A program made the position numbers and the translations under genes. From Tubulanus polymorphus (lineage: Eukaryota > Nemertea > Palaeonemertea > Tubulaniformes > Tubulanidae), in assembly GCF_964204645.1 (NCBI RefSeq), contig NC_134034.1:11866462-11930461 (forward strand): 64,000 nucleotides of DNA. Direction: 5' to 3'. Below the pieces are notes generated by a model, which was not told the DNA's origin, ran no database searches, and saw only the letters and a list, made by a program, of their open reading frames with translations. Shown in pieces: positions 39,395-51,458 of the stretch (position 1 is its first letter; each line of letters starts with the position of its first letter).

Positions 39395-39830
39395 AGCATG
39401 GACGGGGAGAGAGAGGGAGTGAGAGGGAAGGGGAGAGGAAGACGGAGAGAGAAAAGAGAGAGTTAGACAGGGCAGGAAGGGAGGGAAAAGGGGAGAAGAG
39501 GGAAAGGGAGAGAGGGAGAGAGGAAGAGGGGTGAGAGAGAGGGAAAGGGAGAGGAGTGAGCGAGGGGAAGGGGAGAGGAAAAGGGAGAGAGAAATGAGAG
39601 TAAGAGAGGGCAGGAGGGTAAAGGGAGGGAGAGAGGAGTGAGGGAAAGGGGGAGAAGAGGGAGTGAATGGGAGGGAAAGGGAGAGGGAGAGGAAGGAGAA
39701 GGGAGAGAAGAGTGAGGGAGGGAAAGAAGAGTGAGAGGGGGGAAAGGAAGGAGTGAGAAAGGGGATGAACGGTAGTGGAGGGAGGTAAATGGGGAGGGAG
39801 GGAAAGGAGAGAGAGAGGGGCAAAAAGTAT
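39395..39830. repeat. GGGAGA-rich low-complexity tract
   Basis: About 435 bp of almost pure purine on the plus strand (GGGAAAGGGAGAGAGGGAGA). It produces Ser/Pro/Leu-rich frames of 169-201 codons on the minus strand in all three frames, so none is likely coding. Confidence 0.95.
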
Positions 39831-40199
39831 AAGAGGAGGAAGAGATATATAGAGAGGAGGGTAAGAAAGATAGATGAACAAAAGTAAAAAAAAAAAACAG
39901 GAATGAGGGCGAGTTATCTTTTCTTTCTTGAAAAGGCTGATGACATTTGAAAAAAAAAACATGGCACATCATTTTCCCTCATAAAATATTCAGCAGAAAA
40001 TCTGAGAAAAATTTACCAAAGTAATATACAGAGAAACATGAGAATATGTCCACCTTATCGCTGAACAATGACGCCAAGTTTCCAGCAAAATGTCACCATC
40101 CCCCGCCTTCAGATTTTTGGTAGAATTTCATTGTGAATTTGGATCGCATCCAAATTTGGTCATATTGATACAAAGCTGAACTCTACATTGATATCATTT

Positions 40200-40735
40200 T
40201 ACTGTACAGAGGGTAACACTTATTGTACAGAGGGTTACCCTTACTTTACAGAGGGTTACCCTTACTTTACAAAGGGTAACCCTAACTGTAAAGAGGGTAA
40301 CCCTTTCTTTACAAAGGGTAACCCTAACTGTACAGAGGGTAACACTTACTGTACAGAGGGTTACCCTTACTTTACAGAGGGTAACCCTAACTGTAAAGAG
40401 GGTAACCCTTTCTTTACAAAGGGTAACCCTAACTGTACAGAGGGTAACACTTACTGTACAGAGGGTTACCCTTACTTAACAGAGGGTTACCCTTACTTTA
40501 CAAAGGGTAACCCTAACTGTACAGAGGGTAACACTTACTGTACAGAGGGTTACCCTTACTTTACAAAGGGTAACCCTAACTGTACAGAGGGTTACCCTTA
40601 CTGTACACAGGGTAACACTTACTGTACACAGGGTAACCCTTACTGTACAGAGGGTTACCCTTATTTTACAAAGGGTTACCCTTACTGTACAGAGGGTAAC
40701 CCTTACTGTACAGAGGGTAACAGGATATACAGTAA
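40200..40735. repeat. 21-bp minisatellite (heptapeptide-like open frame)
   Basis: About 25 copies of TGTACAGAGGGTAACCCTTA (21-bp unit). One plus frame stays open for 199 codons as a heptapeptide repeat (YCTEGNP). The recurring differences between units change the amino acid (Cys/Phe, Glu/Lys, Asn/Tyr, Pro/Thr), with no excess of silent changes, as expected for non-coding drift. Confidence 0.93.
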
Positions 40736-41759
40736 GGGAACCTCAACTGAACAAACGTACAAGATTAAATTCTTATCAGTAAATTAAACTCTCAGTGAGG
40801 GGTCGATGAGGTCAAACAGACACTCTCAGCAGCAGTAACAAGGGGGGTGGAATAAATTAATTAGGATTTCTTATCACTGTATAATTTGAGATTAACCAAT
40901 GAATGTAACATCTTTATTCCTTCCAGCAGTAGCAGCAGTAGCAGCAGGGCTGTGCGAACTAACTACTCTTCATCACTTCATTGGCTCAATCTTAGTGGTA
41001 CATTTCAGTCGACAAGTAGATGGGAAAAATTATTTGGGAGTTCATCTATAAAGTCATCTCAGTTTATAATTCTTTTTTCTGCACAAATGTTTTTCCGTTG
41101 ATTGAACAACTCATTGTACAATTAGGATACAACCCACATGCGTTTTTTGGAAAATGAAATGTAATCCATCCTCAAATAATTTATTCAGGTACCCGGTTTT
41201 GGGACTCGGAGGAGAGGGTTCGGATCACTGTTCTAAAGGGTCGGACTGTGTAGTTAAATCATTCCGTAAAAAGGTTCAATTACTTGTAAATGTTATTTCT
41301 TAATATCGGCGATAAATACTTTAAATTCAAGGTCATAAAAATACCATAAATTTAAAGTCATAAAAATCGTATATAGATGTCGAAAAAATTATATTCAAGA
41401 TAAGTCTTTTTGACTTCTCGAAATAGAACTGCCCCTCAAAAAAAAAGCTTGACACGGGCCTGCAAATATCGATGTAGGATTCATGAGATCGATTTCAGAA
41501 ATCGCACAAGGACACCGGGTAGATCACATCGAGTCCTTGATTCTATGGTAAGTAATCTAATCATCGTAGCTTATCTAATTATAGACAAACCTATCAGATA
41601 CAACTATCTAAATATTGATGTACAATGCCATTATATAATAGCTTTTTGTGCGCATATTTAGTTCAATGAGTAATAATCCGAAAGGCTCCACGTGTGAATG
41701 GTAAAGCTGTAAGACTTCTTAACCGTTTACTGTGAGTCTTCTGAGGTGAAAGACACGTA

Positions 41760-42590
41760 GGTAATGCAGTTCTCTTCAAAATAGAAAACTGACAGATATT
41801 TGACCAGTTTCATACTGAGTTTATAGACTTATAGTTGAAGTGACAGTCTTATAGAGCAGTTCTCTTCAAAATTGAAAACTGATGGATATTTGACCAGTTT
41901 TATACTGAGTTCATAGACTTATAGTTGAAGTGACACTGTCTTATAGAGCAGTTCTCTTCAATTTAGAAAACTGATGGACATTTGACCAGTTTCACACTGA
42001 GTTTATAGACTTATAGTTGAAGTGACAGTCTTATAGAGCAGTTCTTTTCAAAATAGAAAACTGATGGAGATTTTCACCAGTTTTATACCGAGTTCATAGT
42101 CTTATAGTTGAAGTGACACTGTCTTATAGAGCAGTTCTCTTCAATTTAGAAAACTGACAGATATTTGACCAGTTTCATACTGAGTTTATAGACTTATGGT
42201 TGAAGCGACAGTCTTATAGAGCAGTTCTCTTCAAAATTGAAAACTGATGGAAATTTTCACCAGTTTTATACTGAGGTTATAGACTTATGGTTGAAGCGAC
42301 AGTCTTATGGAGCGGTTCTATTCGTTACAAATAGAATACTGACAAATATTTGACCAGTTTCATATTTAGTTTATAGACTTGCGACAGTCTTATAGAGCAG
42401 TTCTATTTGTTACAAATAGAATACTGACAAATATTTGACCAGTTTCATATTTAGTTTATAGACTTGCGACAGTCTTATAGAGCAGTTCTATTTGTTACAA
42501 ATAGAATACTGACAAATATTTGACCAGTTTCATATTTAGTTCATAGACTTGCGACAGTCTTATAGAGCAGTTCTCGACAGTCATAAACCA
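41760..42590. repeat. tandem repeat of about 90 bp, later copies shortened
   Basis: About nine copies with GCAGTTCTCTTCAAAATAGA, ATTTGACCAGTTTCATACTG and CTTATAGTTGAAGTGACAG. The last three lack the TATAGTTGAAGT segment and carry TATTTGTTACAAATAGAATA instead. Confidence 0.92.
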
Positions 42591-43009
42591 CTTGCTGAAA
42601 CCTCTTCATTCGAAACCAATAAAACATCAAGTTTACACATATAACGGAACCTTATTGTCTCTCCGTGATATCGTCTATTGATAACCACTAATGAGAACAA
42701 TCTACCCTTCATCAGAATCTTTGTGAAATAATGAAACGTGTGTCTATGATTATTATCCGGTTTTTGTCAGGCGCTGAATTTTCCCTAATAACCACATCTT
42801 CACTAAGCAAACATACTAAATAAATAATTACATGCACAGACGGCCTCGCCCGTGGTCGTAATTTTCTCAGGAGCTTCGGACAATTTTCTATGATTCTTCG
42901 GAGCGCTCGATAATAACGGGATTCTACCGAGAAAATAACACGTTCTATACACAGTGTATGTAATAATATTACACCAGTAATAACCTATACAGAGTCTCTA
43001 CCAGAACGT

Positions 43010-43440
43010 GTGGGTGTAATTCAACTGTCGATCCACTTACACAGTTGTGGGGGTTCAATTTGTCTCTGAACCCAGCCAGTTCCACAGTTGTGGGATTCAA
43101 TTTGTTTCTGAACCCAGTTCCACAGTTGTGTGGGTGTAATTCAACTTGTGGATCCAGTTCCACAGTTGTGTGGGTTCAATTTGTCTCTGAACCTAGCCAG
43201 TTCCACAGTTGTGTGGGTTCAATTTGTCTCTGAACCCAGTTCCACAGTTGTGTGGGTTCAATTTGTCTCTGAACCCAGTTCCACAGTTGTGTGAGTTTAA
43301 TTTGTCTCTGAACCCAGTTCCACGGTTGTGTGGGTTCAATTTGTCTCTGAACCCAGTTCCACAGTTGCACATGTCTAATTTGACTGTATCCAGTTCCACA
43401 GTTGTGTAGATAAATTTCAACTCTGAAACCAGTTGTACAA
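43010..43440 (-). repeat. 39-bp minisatellite, inverted orientation
   Basis: About ten copies of CCAGTTCCACAGTTGTGTGG plus GTTCAATTTGTCTCTGAAC; some units carry an AGCCAGTT insertion. Frames on both strands are periodicity-derived. Confidence 0.94.
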
Positions 43441-43799
43441 TCAAGATTCCAATCAAAAGCGTTCAGTAGCCACGCCGCACCTGACTCCACGTTTCGAGGA
43501 AAGTTGCGTCTTAATTTCGGCAGGTTGTGGTACTACTGACTGGTACAGTGAGCAAGGTGCAGTATTAATCAGTGCTTGTTAACAGGTAATGAAAACAGAT
43601 CAAAGCAAGCACCTGTAAGCAAGCAGCTGTGCTTCCTGTGTAGAAATTAGATACAATTGAGATCTTCAAATATCTCTGATTCTATCAATATTAACGGATA
43701 ACTCTTAATATAGTTCAATATGATGCATGTACTAAGGGAATACATATATCTGCAATACAAGAAACTGTATATAATAGAACTTTTTGTTTGAATTCTTGG

Positions 43800-45015
43800 C
43801 AGGCATCTTGACTCTCATCAATCCTGGGTTCATGTGTTTGAATCCTGGTGGTAGCAGTCAGTCAGTCAGTCTTTCACTGGTCTCTCATCAATCCTGGGTT
43901 TATGTGTTTGAATCCTGGTGGTAGCAGTCAGTCAGTCAGTCAGTCTTTCACTGGTCTCTCATCAACCCTGGGTTTATGTGTTTGAATCCTGGTGGTAGCA
44001 GTCAGTCAGTCAGTCAGTCTTTCACTGGCCTCTCATCAATCCTGGGTTTATGTGTTTGAATCCTGGTGGTAGCAGTCAGTCAGTCAGTCAGTCTTTCACT
44101 GGCCTCTCATCAATCCTGGGTTCATGTGTTTGAATCCTGGTGGTAGCAGTCAGTCAGTCAGTCTTTCACTGGTCTCTCATCAACCCTGGGTTTATGTGTT
44201 TGAATCCTGGTGGTAGCAGTCAGTCAGTCAGTCAGTCTTTCACTGGCCTCTCATCAATCCTGGGTTCATATGTTTGAATCCTAGTGGTAGCAGGCAGTCA
44301 GTCTTTCACTGGTCTCTCATCAACCCTGGGTTTATGTATTTGAATCCTGGTGGTAGCAGTCAGTCAGTCTTTCACTGGCCTCTCATCAATCCTGGGTTTA
44401 TGTGTTTGAATCCTGGTGGTAGCAGTCAGTCAGTCTTTCACTGGCCTCTCATCAACCCTGGGTTCATATGTTTGAATCCTAGTGGTAGCAGGCAGTCAGT
44501 CTTTCACTGGTCTCTCATCAACCCTGGGTTTATGTATTTGAATCCTGGTGGTAGCAGTCAGTCAGTCTTTCACTGGCCTCTCATCAATCCTGGGTTTATG
44601 TGTTTGAATCCTGGTGGTAGCAGTCAGTCAGTCTTTCACTGGCCTCTCATCAATCCTGGGTTCATATGTTTGAATCCTAGTGGTAGCAGGCAGTCAGTCT
44701 TTCACTGGTCTCTCATCAACCCTGGGTTTATGTATTTGAATCCTGGTGGTAGCAGTCAGTCAGTCTTTCACTGGCCTCTCATCAATCCTGGGTTTATGTG
44801 TTTGAATCCTGGTGGTAGCAGTCAGTCAGTCTTTCACTGGCCTCTCATCAATCCTGGGTTCATATGTTTGAATCCTAGTGGTAGCAGGCAGTCAGTCTTT
44901 CACTGGTCTCTCATCAACCCTGGGTTTATGTGTTTGAATCCTGGTGGTCAGTCAGTCAGTCAGTCAGCCAGTCATTCACTGGTCTCTCATCAATCTGGGG
45001 TTCACGCATTTGAAT
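43800..45015. repeat. 66-bp satellite with 198-bp higher-order repeat
   Basis: Unit CTCTCATCAATCCTGGGTTT plus ATGTGTTTGAATCCTGGTGG and (GTCA)n. Early units are 70-74 bp because of extra GTCA copies. From about 44240 units are 66 bp and arranged as a three-unit (198-bp) higher-order repeat copied about three times. The 257-codon frame reflects 66 = 3 x 22. Confidence 0.95.
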
Positions 45016-46159
45016 CCAGTCTTGCCAAATACTGGATTGAAGGATGAAGTTACTAGTGATGTCATACGGGGACGAATGAAGAATTCTGAAAGTTAGTAGA
45101 ACGAGATATTGAGAGGCGTTTACTGCTAATCGATGGTCGCTGATGTCAGAGTTCTCTCTCACAATCTGTGGCAAATTGATGGATTTTTCTCAAGGCACAG
45201 AGCACAGTTCTGCGTCAGACTTCATTAATCTTCACGCGAAATGAAAAAATAATAATAAGGAACGCGAATTAAGCTACTTATACGCAGCGGAGAGAGTTAA
45301 ATACCTGCGTGGATCATCGATTAACCTTTTTCAATTCTATTAGGGGGTCATTTATTATGTACGAATTAGGGGAGAGGGAGGGGGAGAGGCATGCGTACTG
45401 TAGTGCTTAATGTATATGAAAAAAGGCCGATTTTGTGTATACAGGGTCCGATCTAAAGCACTTGTCCGATTGCCCGGGACAAGTATATTCTCATCAGGGC
45501 TATAGTAGGTTATCATTATCACAGGGCCTGTGCAATTTCATATCCCAAAGAATTTTTCCCAATCGATACAACGGATGATTGCGTCACAATTTGCTCGGCT
45601 TGTGCGTCGGGTCAATAGATTTTTTAACGGGGCAAATGAAATTTCAGATACGCTTGCGATACCGGGAACTAGCTCAGAATGTCACCAATGTCACCAAACA
45701 CAAACGATATTGGATGCAGGTTGAAAAATTCAAATTCTATGCGTACGTAATAAATGAACGATCCCTGCCAACGCTATCAAAGACTCGATCAATTCAGTGA
45801 AATTATAAACTGTCATTAAATGTAACCTTTTTATCCTCCGTGAGTTGTTTTTTCATTTCAATTTACTAGGATATTTCTCTGGGATATGAACGGGCGGCAG
45901 TAATCGATTTTTATTTCAAAACATTTTCACAGATAGATCGGAATTTATTCATTGAAATCGAGTGAATTTGAATTGACAGCTATTACCGCCGAGGCCGCAA
46001 ATTATCGAAGTTTCAAGCTGTGTTTATTTTGCAGTTTATTCAGTAATGATTGCCACCTGACGACCACATGACGACCGTGGTCGACGTTGTTTTCAATACC
46101 GCCCCGGAATCACAGTCAACCTGGTATTTAAATTCTATTTCTTGATTGATTCTATGTAG

Positions 46160-46530
46160 CACGGACCGACTGTTGCTGCTGGTGCTGCTAGTGGTACTGC
46201 TGCTGGTATTGCTGCTGCTGGTGTTGCTGATGCTGCTAGTGGTACTGCTGCTGTTGCTGGTGCAGCTAGTGGTACTGCTGGTGTTGCTGGTGCTGCGAGT
46301 GGTACTGCTGCTGTTGCTGGTGCTGCTAGGGGTACTGCTGCTGCAGGTGTTTCTGGCGCTGCAAGTGGTACTGCTGCTGTTGCTGCTAGGGGTACTGCTG
46401 CTGCAGGTGTTGCTGGTGCTGCGAGTGGTACTGCTGCTGTTGCTGGTGCTGCTAGGGGTACTGCTGCTGCTGGTGTTGCTGCTGCTGCTGGTGGTACTGC
46501 TACTGTTGCTGGTGTTAGTGGTGCTGGTGG
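46160..46530. repeat. CTG/GTTGCTG triplet-like array
   Basis: Imperfect triplet repeat (GCTGCTGGTGTTGCTGGTG, GCTAGTGGTACTGCTGCTG). Gives a Leu/Val-only frame of 130 codons, not considered a gene. Confidence 0.93.
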
Positions 46531-47574
46531 TGAAATAGAGAATAGAACAAGGGAGGAAGAGGGTGAGAAAGGAGATGGTAAGAAAAGAGGGAGATGGAAA
46601 GAGAGAGAGAGGGTGAGAGAAGGTGGCTTAAGATATTGACACGACTACAGTCTGAGCCGCTGAGTAGAAAATCAACAAGACCTGTGTATCTGAATTCATT
46701 AGCAAACATACGACTACAAGAGATGCATTTAAACCCCTGAACCTGCAGCAGTCGGGGAGGGGGGGCTGTGAAACAACTTAAACATCTGATGATTTTAAAG
46801 TGGGGTCAACTGAGTGGTCATCATCCTTATTACAACATAATCTTCAGAGTCTTAACATCTCGAAGCTGTTAGTACAATGTATGTGAACTATTAAACCTCG
46901 CAGATACACCTCTGGAGAGGGGTGGACGGGAGGGGGAGGTTGCGTGATATGCCAAATGCATATAATATTCTCGGAACTAATGGAATAGTCGATGGATAAA
47001 TAAGTGCGATGAACTTTTAATGTCGACTGTCCACTGGGCAGCTCTAACCAACTTTTTAGCAAACGGCTGCTGACTTTAAATTCCGTAGTTGGATATCTAC
47101 CAGAATCCTAAACATACACAGGGAACACAGCCATCCCAGCACGTACTCATACATTGCATTCTAACAACGCGTAAAAACTATCTTAGAAAGTTCTAAAAAA
47201 AATGTGTTTTACAACAACTAAATTAGAATTCTATAGTGATACCTTCACCGCACACTAGGTGGTGCTGAGGTAACAATTTCCACTGATAAAGCCCCATTTC
47301 CGAATTCGACACTTCTGAAATCAAATCCCCGCTTATTTTTATTCGTAAAACCGATCTGCGTAACTAGACCCTCGGGTAATGGCGTCGATTTGTTTCTAAG
47401 CAACTAATTGCGATAGAATTCGACGACATTTAATCGAACGCTTATGAGTGAGTCCCAAGATGACCAAAAGTGCTGTAAACTCTAATTACATTGGAGTCCC
47501 TAGATGACTGTTACATATTATTCAGATCTGAAACCATATGAAGGAAGTCTGAGCAAGACTGTTTTTCACAAAGA

Positions 47575-47880
47575 AGAGAACCAAATGAGCTTAGACTGGT
47601 CTCAGGTTGTTAGATTGGTTATAGAACCAAAATGAGCGTAAACTGGTCTTAAGTTGTTAGATTGGTTATAGAACCAAAATGAGCTTAAAGTGGTCTTAAG
47701 CTGTTAGATTGGTTATAGAACCAAAATGAGCTTAAAGTGGTCTTAAGCTGTTAGATTGGCTATAGAACCAAAATGAGCTTAAACTGGTCTTAAGTTGTTA
47801 GATTGGTTATAGAACCAAAATGAGCTTAAAGTGGTCTTAAGCTGTTAGATTGGTCACAGAACAAAAATAAGCTACTTATT
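47575..47880 (+). repeat. 47-bp minisatellite array
   Basis: Six to seven copies of TTAGATTGGTTATAGAACCA plus AAATGAGCTTAAACTGGTC. Blocks match the interior of the MITE at 24419-24555 on the complementary strand. Confidence 0.95.
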
Positions 47881-48439
47881 CAGATTAAGCCTCGTCTACG
47901 CAACAGCCTATTATCACCTATAAGTCAGTAAGAAGTGTAAAGGTTTCCAGTATGTAATGCCTATTGTATAGTGTTGTAGTTAAATATTTGGGTCTTTACC
48001 ACAGGTTATCGAAACCTATTAATCAGAACTATATCAAACCCTGACCCGTCAACTAATTGCAACGATTAGCGACGTAAATATATATTCAATCTACTAGAAA
48101 TAGCTGCAATGAACGTGGTAGATAATATCTTACTCCGCAGCCTGAGCCAATTAAAATTTTTGGAAACGAAAATCTCTCCGAAAAAAACCCAGTCGAATTC
48201 CGGCAGTCGGGGGGGGGGGATTGGTTGCGGGTGGAAAAGATTTACTGCATTTTAATTGCCGCACGTTTTAAAACAGGGGAATTCCCAATCAGTATTAATT
48301 AGTGCTTACCACGAGTGTATTTTTGAACAGGCCATATCCATTCAGTGAATTCCGAAATTCAGCGGGAAACTGAGGGCGAATATTTTATTTGTCTTCTCAT
48401 TGTCATTCAGTTCTAAGTGTATGACACTATGGTGAAGTA

Positions 48440-48840
48440 GCAAGGCTTTCGATTCCCCCAAAAAGAAAATTAATCTGAAATTTGGCGCAATTTTCTATTT
48501 TTCCACATCCTCTCAATACATTTCAAAGCAATTATCAGAATATTGACATCCACTCTCTGCTAAAGGCAGCAGATATTTTATAAGAGGCAGCTGATTCTCA
48601 GAGGGGTGGATGTAAAAATGAAGTAGCAAGGCTTTCGATCCCCCAAAAAGAAAATTTAGCTAACTTTTGGTGTAATCTTCTATTTTCCAAATTAGCTCAA
48701 TATATATTTCAAAACAATTATCAGCATTGATAGAATATTGGCATCCACTCTGGTCGGGACAGCAGATATTTCATAAAGGGTGGCTGATTTTCAGAGGGGT
48801 GGATGTGAAAATGAAAGGGGAAGCCATCCCTCTAAAACCC
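48440..48840 (-). mobile_element. dispersed repeat R1, copy 3 (two tandem pieces)
   Basis: Two successive copies of GTAGCAAGGCTTTCGAT...CAGAGGGGTGGATGT, inverse to 23400-23780 and 35935-36215. It ends near ATCCCTCTAAAACCCACCC. Confidence 0.75.
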
Positions 48841-48869
48841 ACCCTTGTAATTAGCTATTTCCAAAATCT

Positions 48870-49180
48870 TGATGTATTAAATTAGGCAGCCAGAAAAATT
48901 CACCCCAATCAGTCGCTTGCCGTTTCAGACTGCTTGGAAGATTGTTTAAATGAACCGGAACCGAATTTCCAATTATGTACTTCGATTTAAAAAAGAAAAT
49001 TCTGTAAATTAGACCGCCGAGCAAACAACTATATCTGTACTTCGATTTCCGATTTCAAAATCAAACCCCCTGTTTCACTCCCGGCAGGTGTGGTGGGTCT
49101 GTAAGGGACACTCAATCAAAAAATCTAACGAAATTTACAAACCAAATAAACAACAGGGACAATCCCTATTTTAAGATTTA
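48870..49180 (+). mobile_element. dispersed repeat R2, copy 2 (uninterrupted)
   Basis: Matches both halves of 38195-38865 without the foldback, so it shows the pre-insertion structure. Confidence 0.72.
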
Positions 49181-49474
49181 AAAAAACCTGTCGCGGAGAA
49201 CAGTGATGTGCCTGGTTTCGTAGAGTTTAATATAAATTGCGTTGGGAAATCTGAGGTGGCACCCGACGTAAAAGTCATTAAGTGGTGCTCCAAGCAACTC
49301 GCTCGTAGCGCCGTGGTAACAGCTTGGACGAATCTCACACACTGTCCGAACAAGCATCTACTCAGAATGAAGGAGTATCTGATAGACGTTATTGTGGTGA
49401 GATAGGAATCTAGTCGAGGCCGGCCTCACGAGATCAAGTTATATACAGCCCTGTAGACGCATTGAACCAGCAAG

Positions 49475-49635
49475 GAGGAGTCCATGAAACCAGCCTGAGG
49501 AAGTCCATGAAACCAGCCCGAGGAAGTCCATGAAACCAGCCCGAGGAAGTCCATGAAACTGGCCTGAGGAAGTCCATGAAACCAGCCCGAGGAAGTCCAT
49601 GAAACCAGCCCGAGGAAGTCCATGAAACCGGCCAT
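49475..49635. repeat. 23-bp tandem repeat
   Basis: Seven copies of TGAAACCAGCCCGAGGAAGT+CCA. It ends directly at the hAT-like element starting at 49636. A degenerate relative (GTCCATGAAACCAGCCC) recurs at 51040-51240. Confidence 0.92.
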
Positions 49636-49800
49636 CAGGGGCGGATCTAAGGTCTGATTCAGGAGGGGTGTACCCCAAAAATAGGGCAAACAAAGAGCTG
49701 CTCGGATAAAAGCTCATTGGAAAACATTTTTCGAAATACAGGGAACAACCTTGTGAATCTAAACTTTTTTAGGTATCAGTTAGGTTATTTTAAGTTCATC
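49636..49800 (+). mobile_element. hAT-like element, second copy of 17947
   Basis: Begins CAGGGGCGGATCTAAGGTCT and aligns with 17947-18110. Right end missing or unrecognised. Confidence 0.55.
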
Positions 49801-49968
49801 AGTTCTAGGCTACACGGTCTATAAAAGAGATCAAGTGCAGACCTCTCTCTAAGTGTAATGTAGTAATGTATGCTTTTTTACCAGATGAACTAAAATAACA
49901 CATATATATATAGTGTGAGGTCAGAGTGACTTCCGCTTAGAGAGCTGACTATATACACCCCTATAAGA

Positions 49969-50021
49969 AGCAGCAGCAGCAGCAGCAGTGATGATGATGA
50001 TGCTGCTGCTGCTGCTGGTGA
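49969..50021. repeat. (CAG)n-(TGA)n-(CTG)n hairpin-forming tract
   Basis: About seven CAG units, four TGA units, then five CTG units: the outer tracts are complementary and can fold into a hairpin. Confidence 0.85.
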
Positions 50022-51254
50022 TGAGATGCATAAAAAACAGCACTAAAACACTATTGTTTTGACATAGATAAGTCACAGTTAAATAGAAATAGAACCAACA
50101 GACGCAACTGAGCTGAAATAGATTACGTCTACACATGCACACATATCAGTCTGAACACAGTTCCACGGTGGAGAAGTAAACCACGACCGAGCATACAGTC
50201 CCAACACACAAAAAATAGACTGAAGACTCAGGTCATTGTAATGACCTCGCATTTGACGACTTATCAGTTATCGTAAACCTAGATTTTTGTCTCAAATAGG
50301 ACAATTTCGATCTGGCTAGAAACAAACAATAATCAGTTTTAAAGAGGATTTTCTGGTCCCCTGAAATTCCGTAATATTGCTATTGGAAACGAACTCTTCA
50401 TATCGACGCGTCTGAAAATTTCCGGTTCAACCGTCAAAATTCTTCCAATTCAAAATTCTTCATTTGTCTAACCCGGTGTTATTATTAATCCTACGCATTT
50501 TTAAATCTGTTTTTTATATTATGAAATGCGTCGTGAACGCCGAATAATAACAGGTTTACGCAGAGAAAAGAGATATTCAATTTTTCGTCTCTATTTTTTG
50601 TCGAGGCGAATACCAGCGAATTGCCACGGAAAAATTTTTGGAAATAACTCCATTGCAAATTAGAAAACCCGACAGACCTTCAATAAGCTGAACGTTTCGT
50701 GGCAATCAATCTGTAAACGCATTTTCTGAAAATCTAATAATATCAAATTTCTGTTCAATTCAGAGTGATTTTCACGGCAGGTTTAATCTTCCCGTTCGTC
50801 CTCACTGTCTGTATATTCGATATCAGTTATCGTACGTAGCTCGTGTTGTGCTTTTGTGATTTGTGAGGCGTATAATCATTAATGTATAGAATTTTATCCG
50901 AAATTTTACCGTTTAAAAAAAAAACCGCTGAATATCGTGTAAAATTGTGGAGTTGCTCATGACAAATCCATGGGGGGACTACCAATTGACCGGATTGAGA
51001 CATACAGAATTTCTATGAAATCAACATGGAGAGTCCCATAACTCAGCCTGAGGAGTCCCTCTTACTCGGCCTGAGGACTCCCTGAACTCAGACAGCCCGA
51101 GGAGTCCCTGAACTCGGCACAGAGAAGTCCATGAAACAGCCCGAAGAAGTCCATGAAACCAGCCCTGAGAGTCCAACCTGAAACCAGCCCCAATGAGTCA
51201 ATGAAATCAGCCCCATAGCAGTCCCTGAAATCAGCCCTGTAGTAGTCTATGAAA

Positions 51255-51435
51255 CCAGGATTTAATCCGTGTAGGCTGAAATGGTCAAGTATTGAGGGTC
51301 TGGACTGACTACCCGGATTTAATCTGTGTAGGCTGGAATGGTCAAGTATTGAGGGTCTGGACTGACTGCCCGGATTTAATCTGTGTAGGCTGGAATGGTC
51401 CAGTATTGAGGGTCCGGACTGACTACCCGGATTTC
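51255..51435. repeat. 58-bp repeat, three copies, beside GPCR exon 1
   Basis: ATTTAATCTGTGTAGGCTGG plus AATGGTCAAGTATTGAGGGT, three copies ending 24 bp downstream (in gene sense) of the GPCR exon 1 donor. Confidence 0.9.
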
Positions 51436-51458
51436 CAATAAACGCATTTTCATCCTAC

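Larger units (their letters stand above)
22652..51458 (-). other. 28.8-kb intron of the GPCR gene
   Basis: Donor CAG|GTAGGA at 51458 and acceptor TTTTGTAG|G at 22652 join two exons of one receptor in phase 0 at the end of TM6. Prostanoid receptor genes are known to carry an intron at this place. The intron is packed with tandem arrays, foldback elements and dispersed repeats listed separately. Unique-sequence islands remain near 23960-24240, 26800-27060, 33240-33490 and 49190-49405; they may be conserved non-coding DNA, but this cannot be judged from one sequence. Confidence 0.88.

Noticed and set aside
39269-39972. Ser/Pro/Leu-rich frames of 169-201 codons in three minus frames
   Set aside because: Artefact of a purine-only tract on the plus strand that excludes stop codons on the complement.
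40188-40787. 199-codon plus-strand frame with a Cys-containing heptapeptide repeat
   Set aside because: It is a 21-bp minisatellite inside an intron. Recurring unit differences change amino acids with no excess of silent changes, and there is no signal peptide.
44274-45047. 257-codon frame of 22-residue repeats
   Set aside because: Open only because the satellite unit is 66 bp. Neighbouring 70- and 74-bp units break the frame, which would not be tolerated in a coding array.
46146-46538. 130-codon Leu/Val frame resembling a membrane protein
   Set aside because: Triplet-like CTG/GTG repeat with no sequence complexity.
49171-49405. Overlapping 60- and 65-codon frames on opposite strands
   Set aside because: Follows repeat R2 and may be a transposon fragment; both strands open, no domain recognised.
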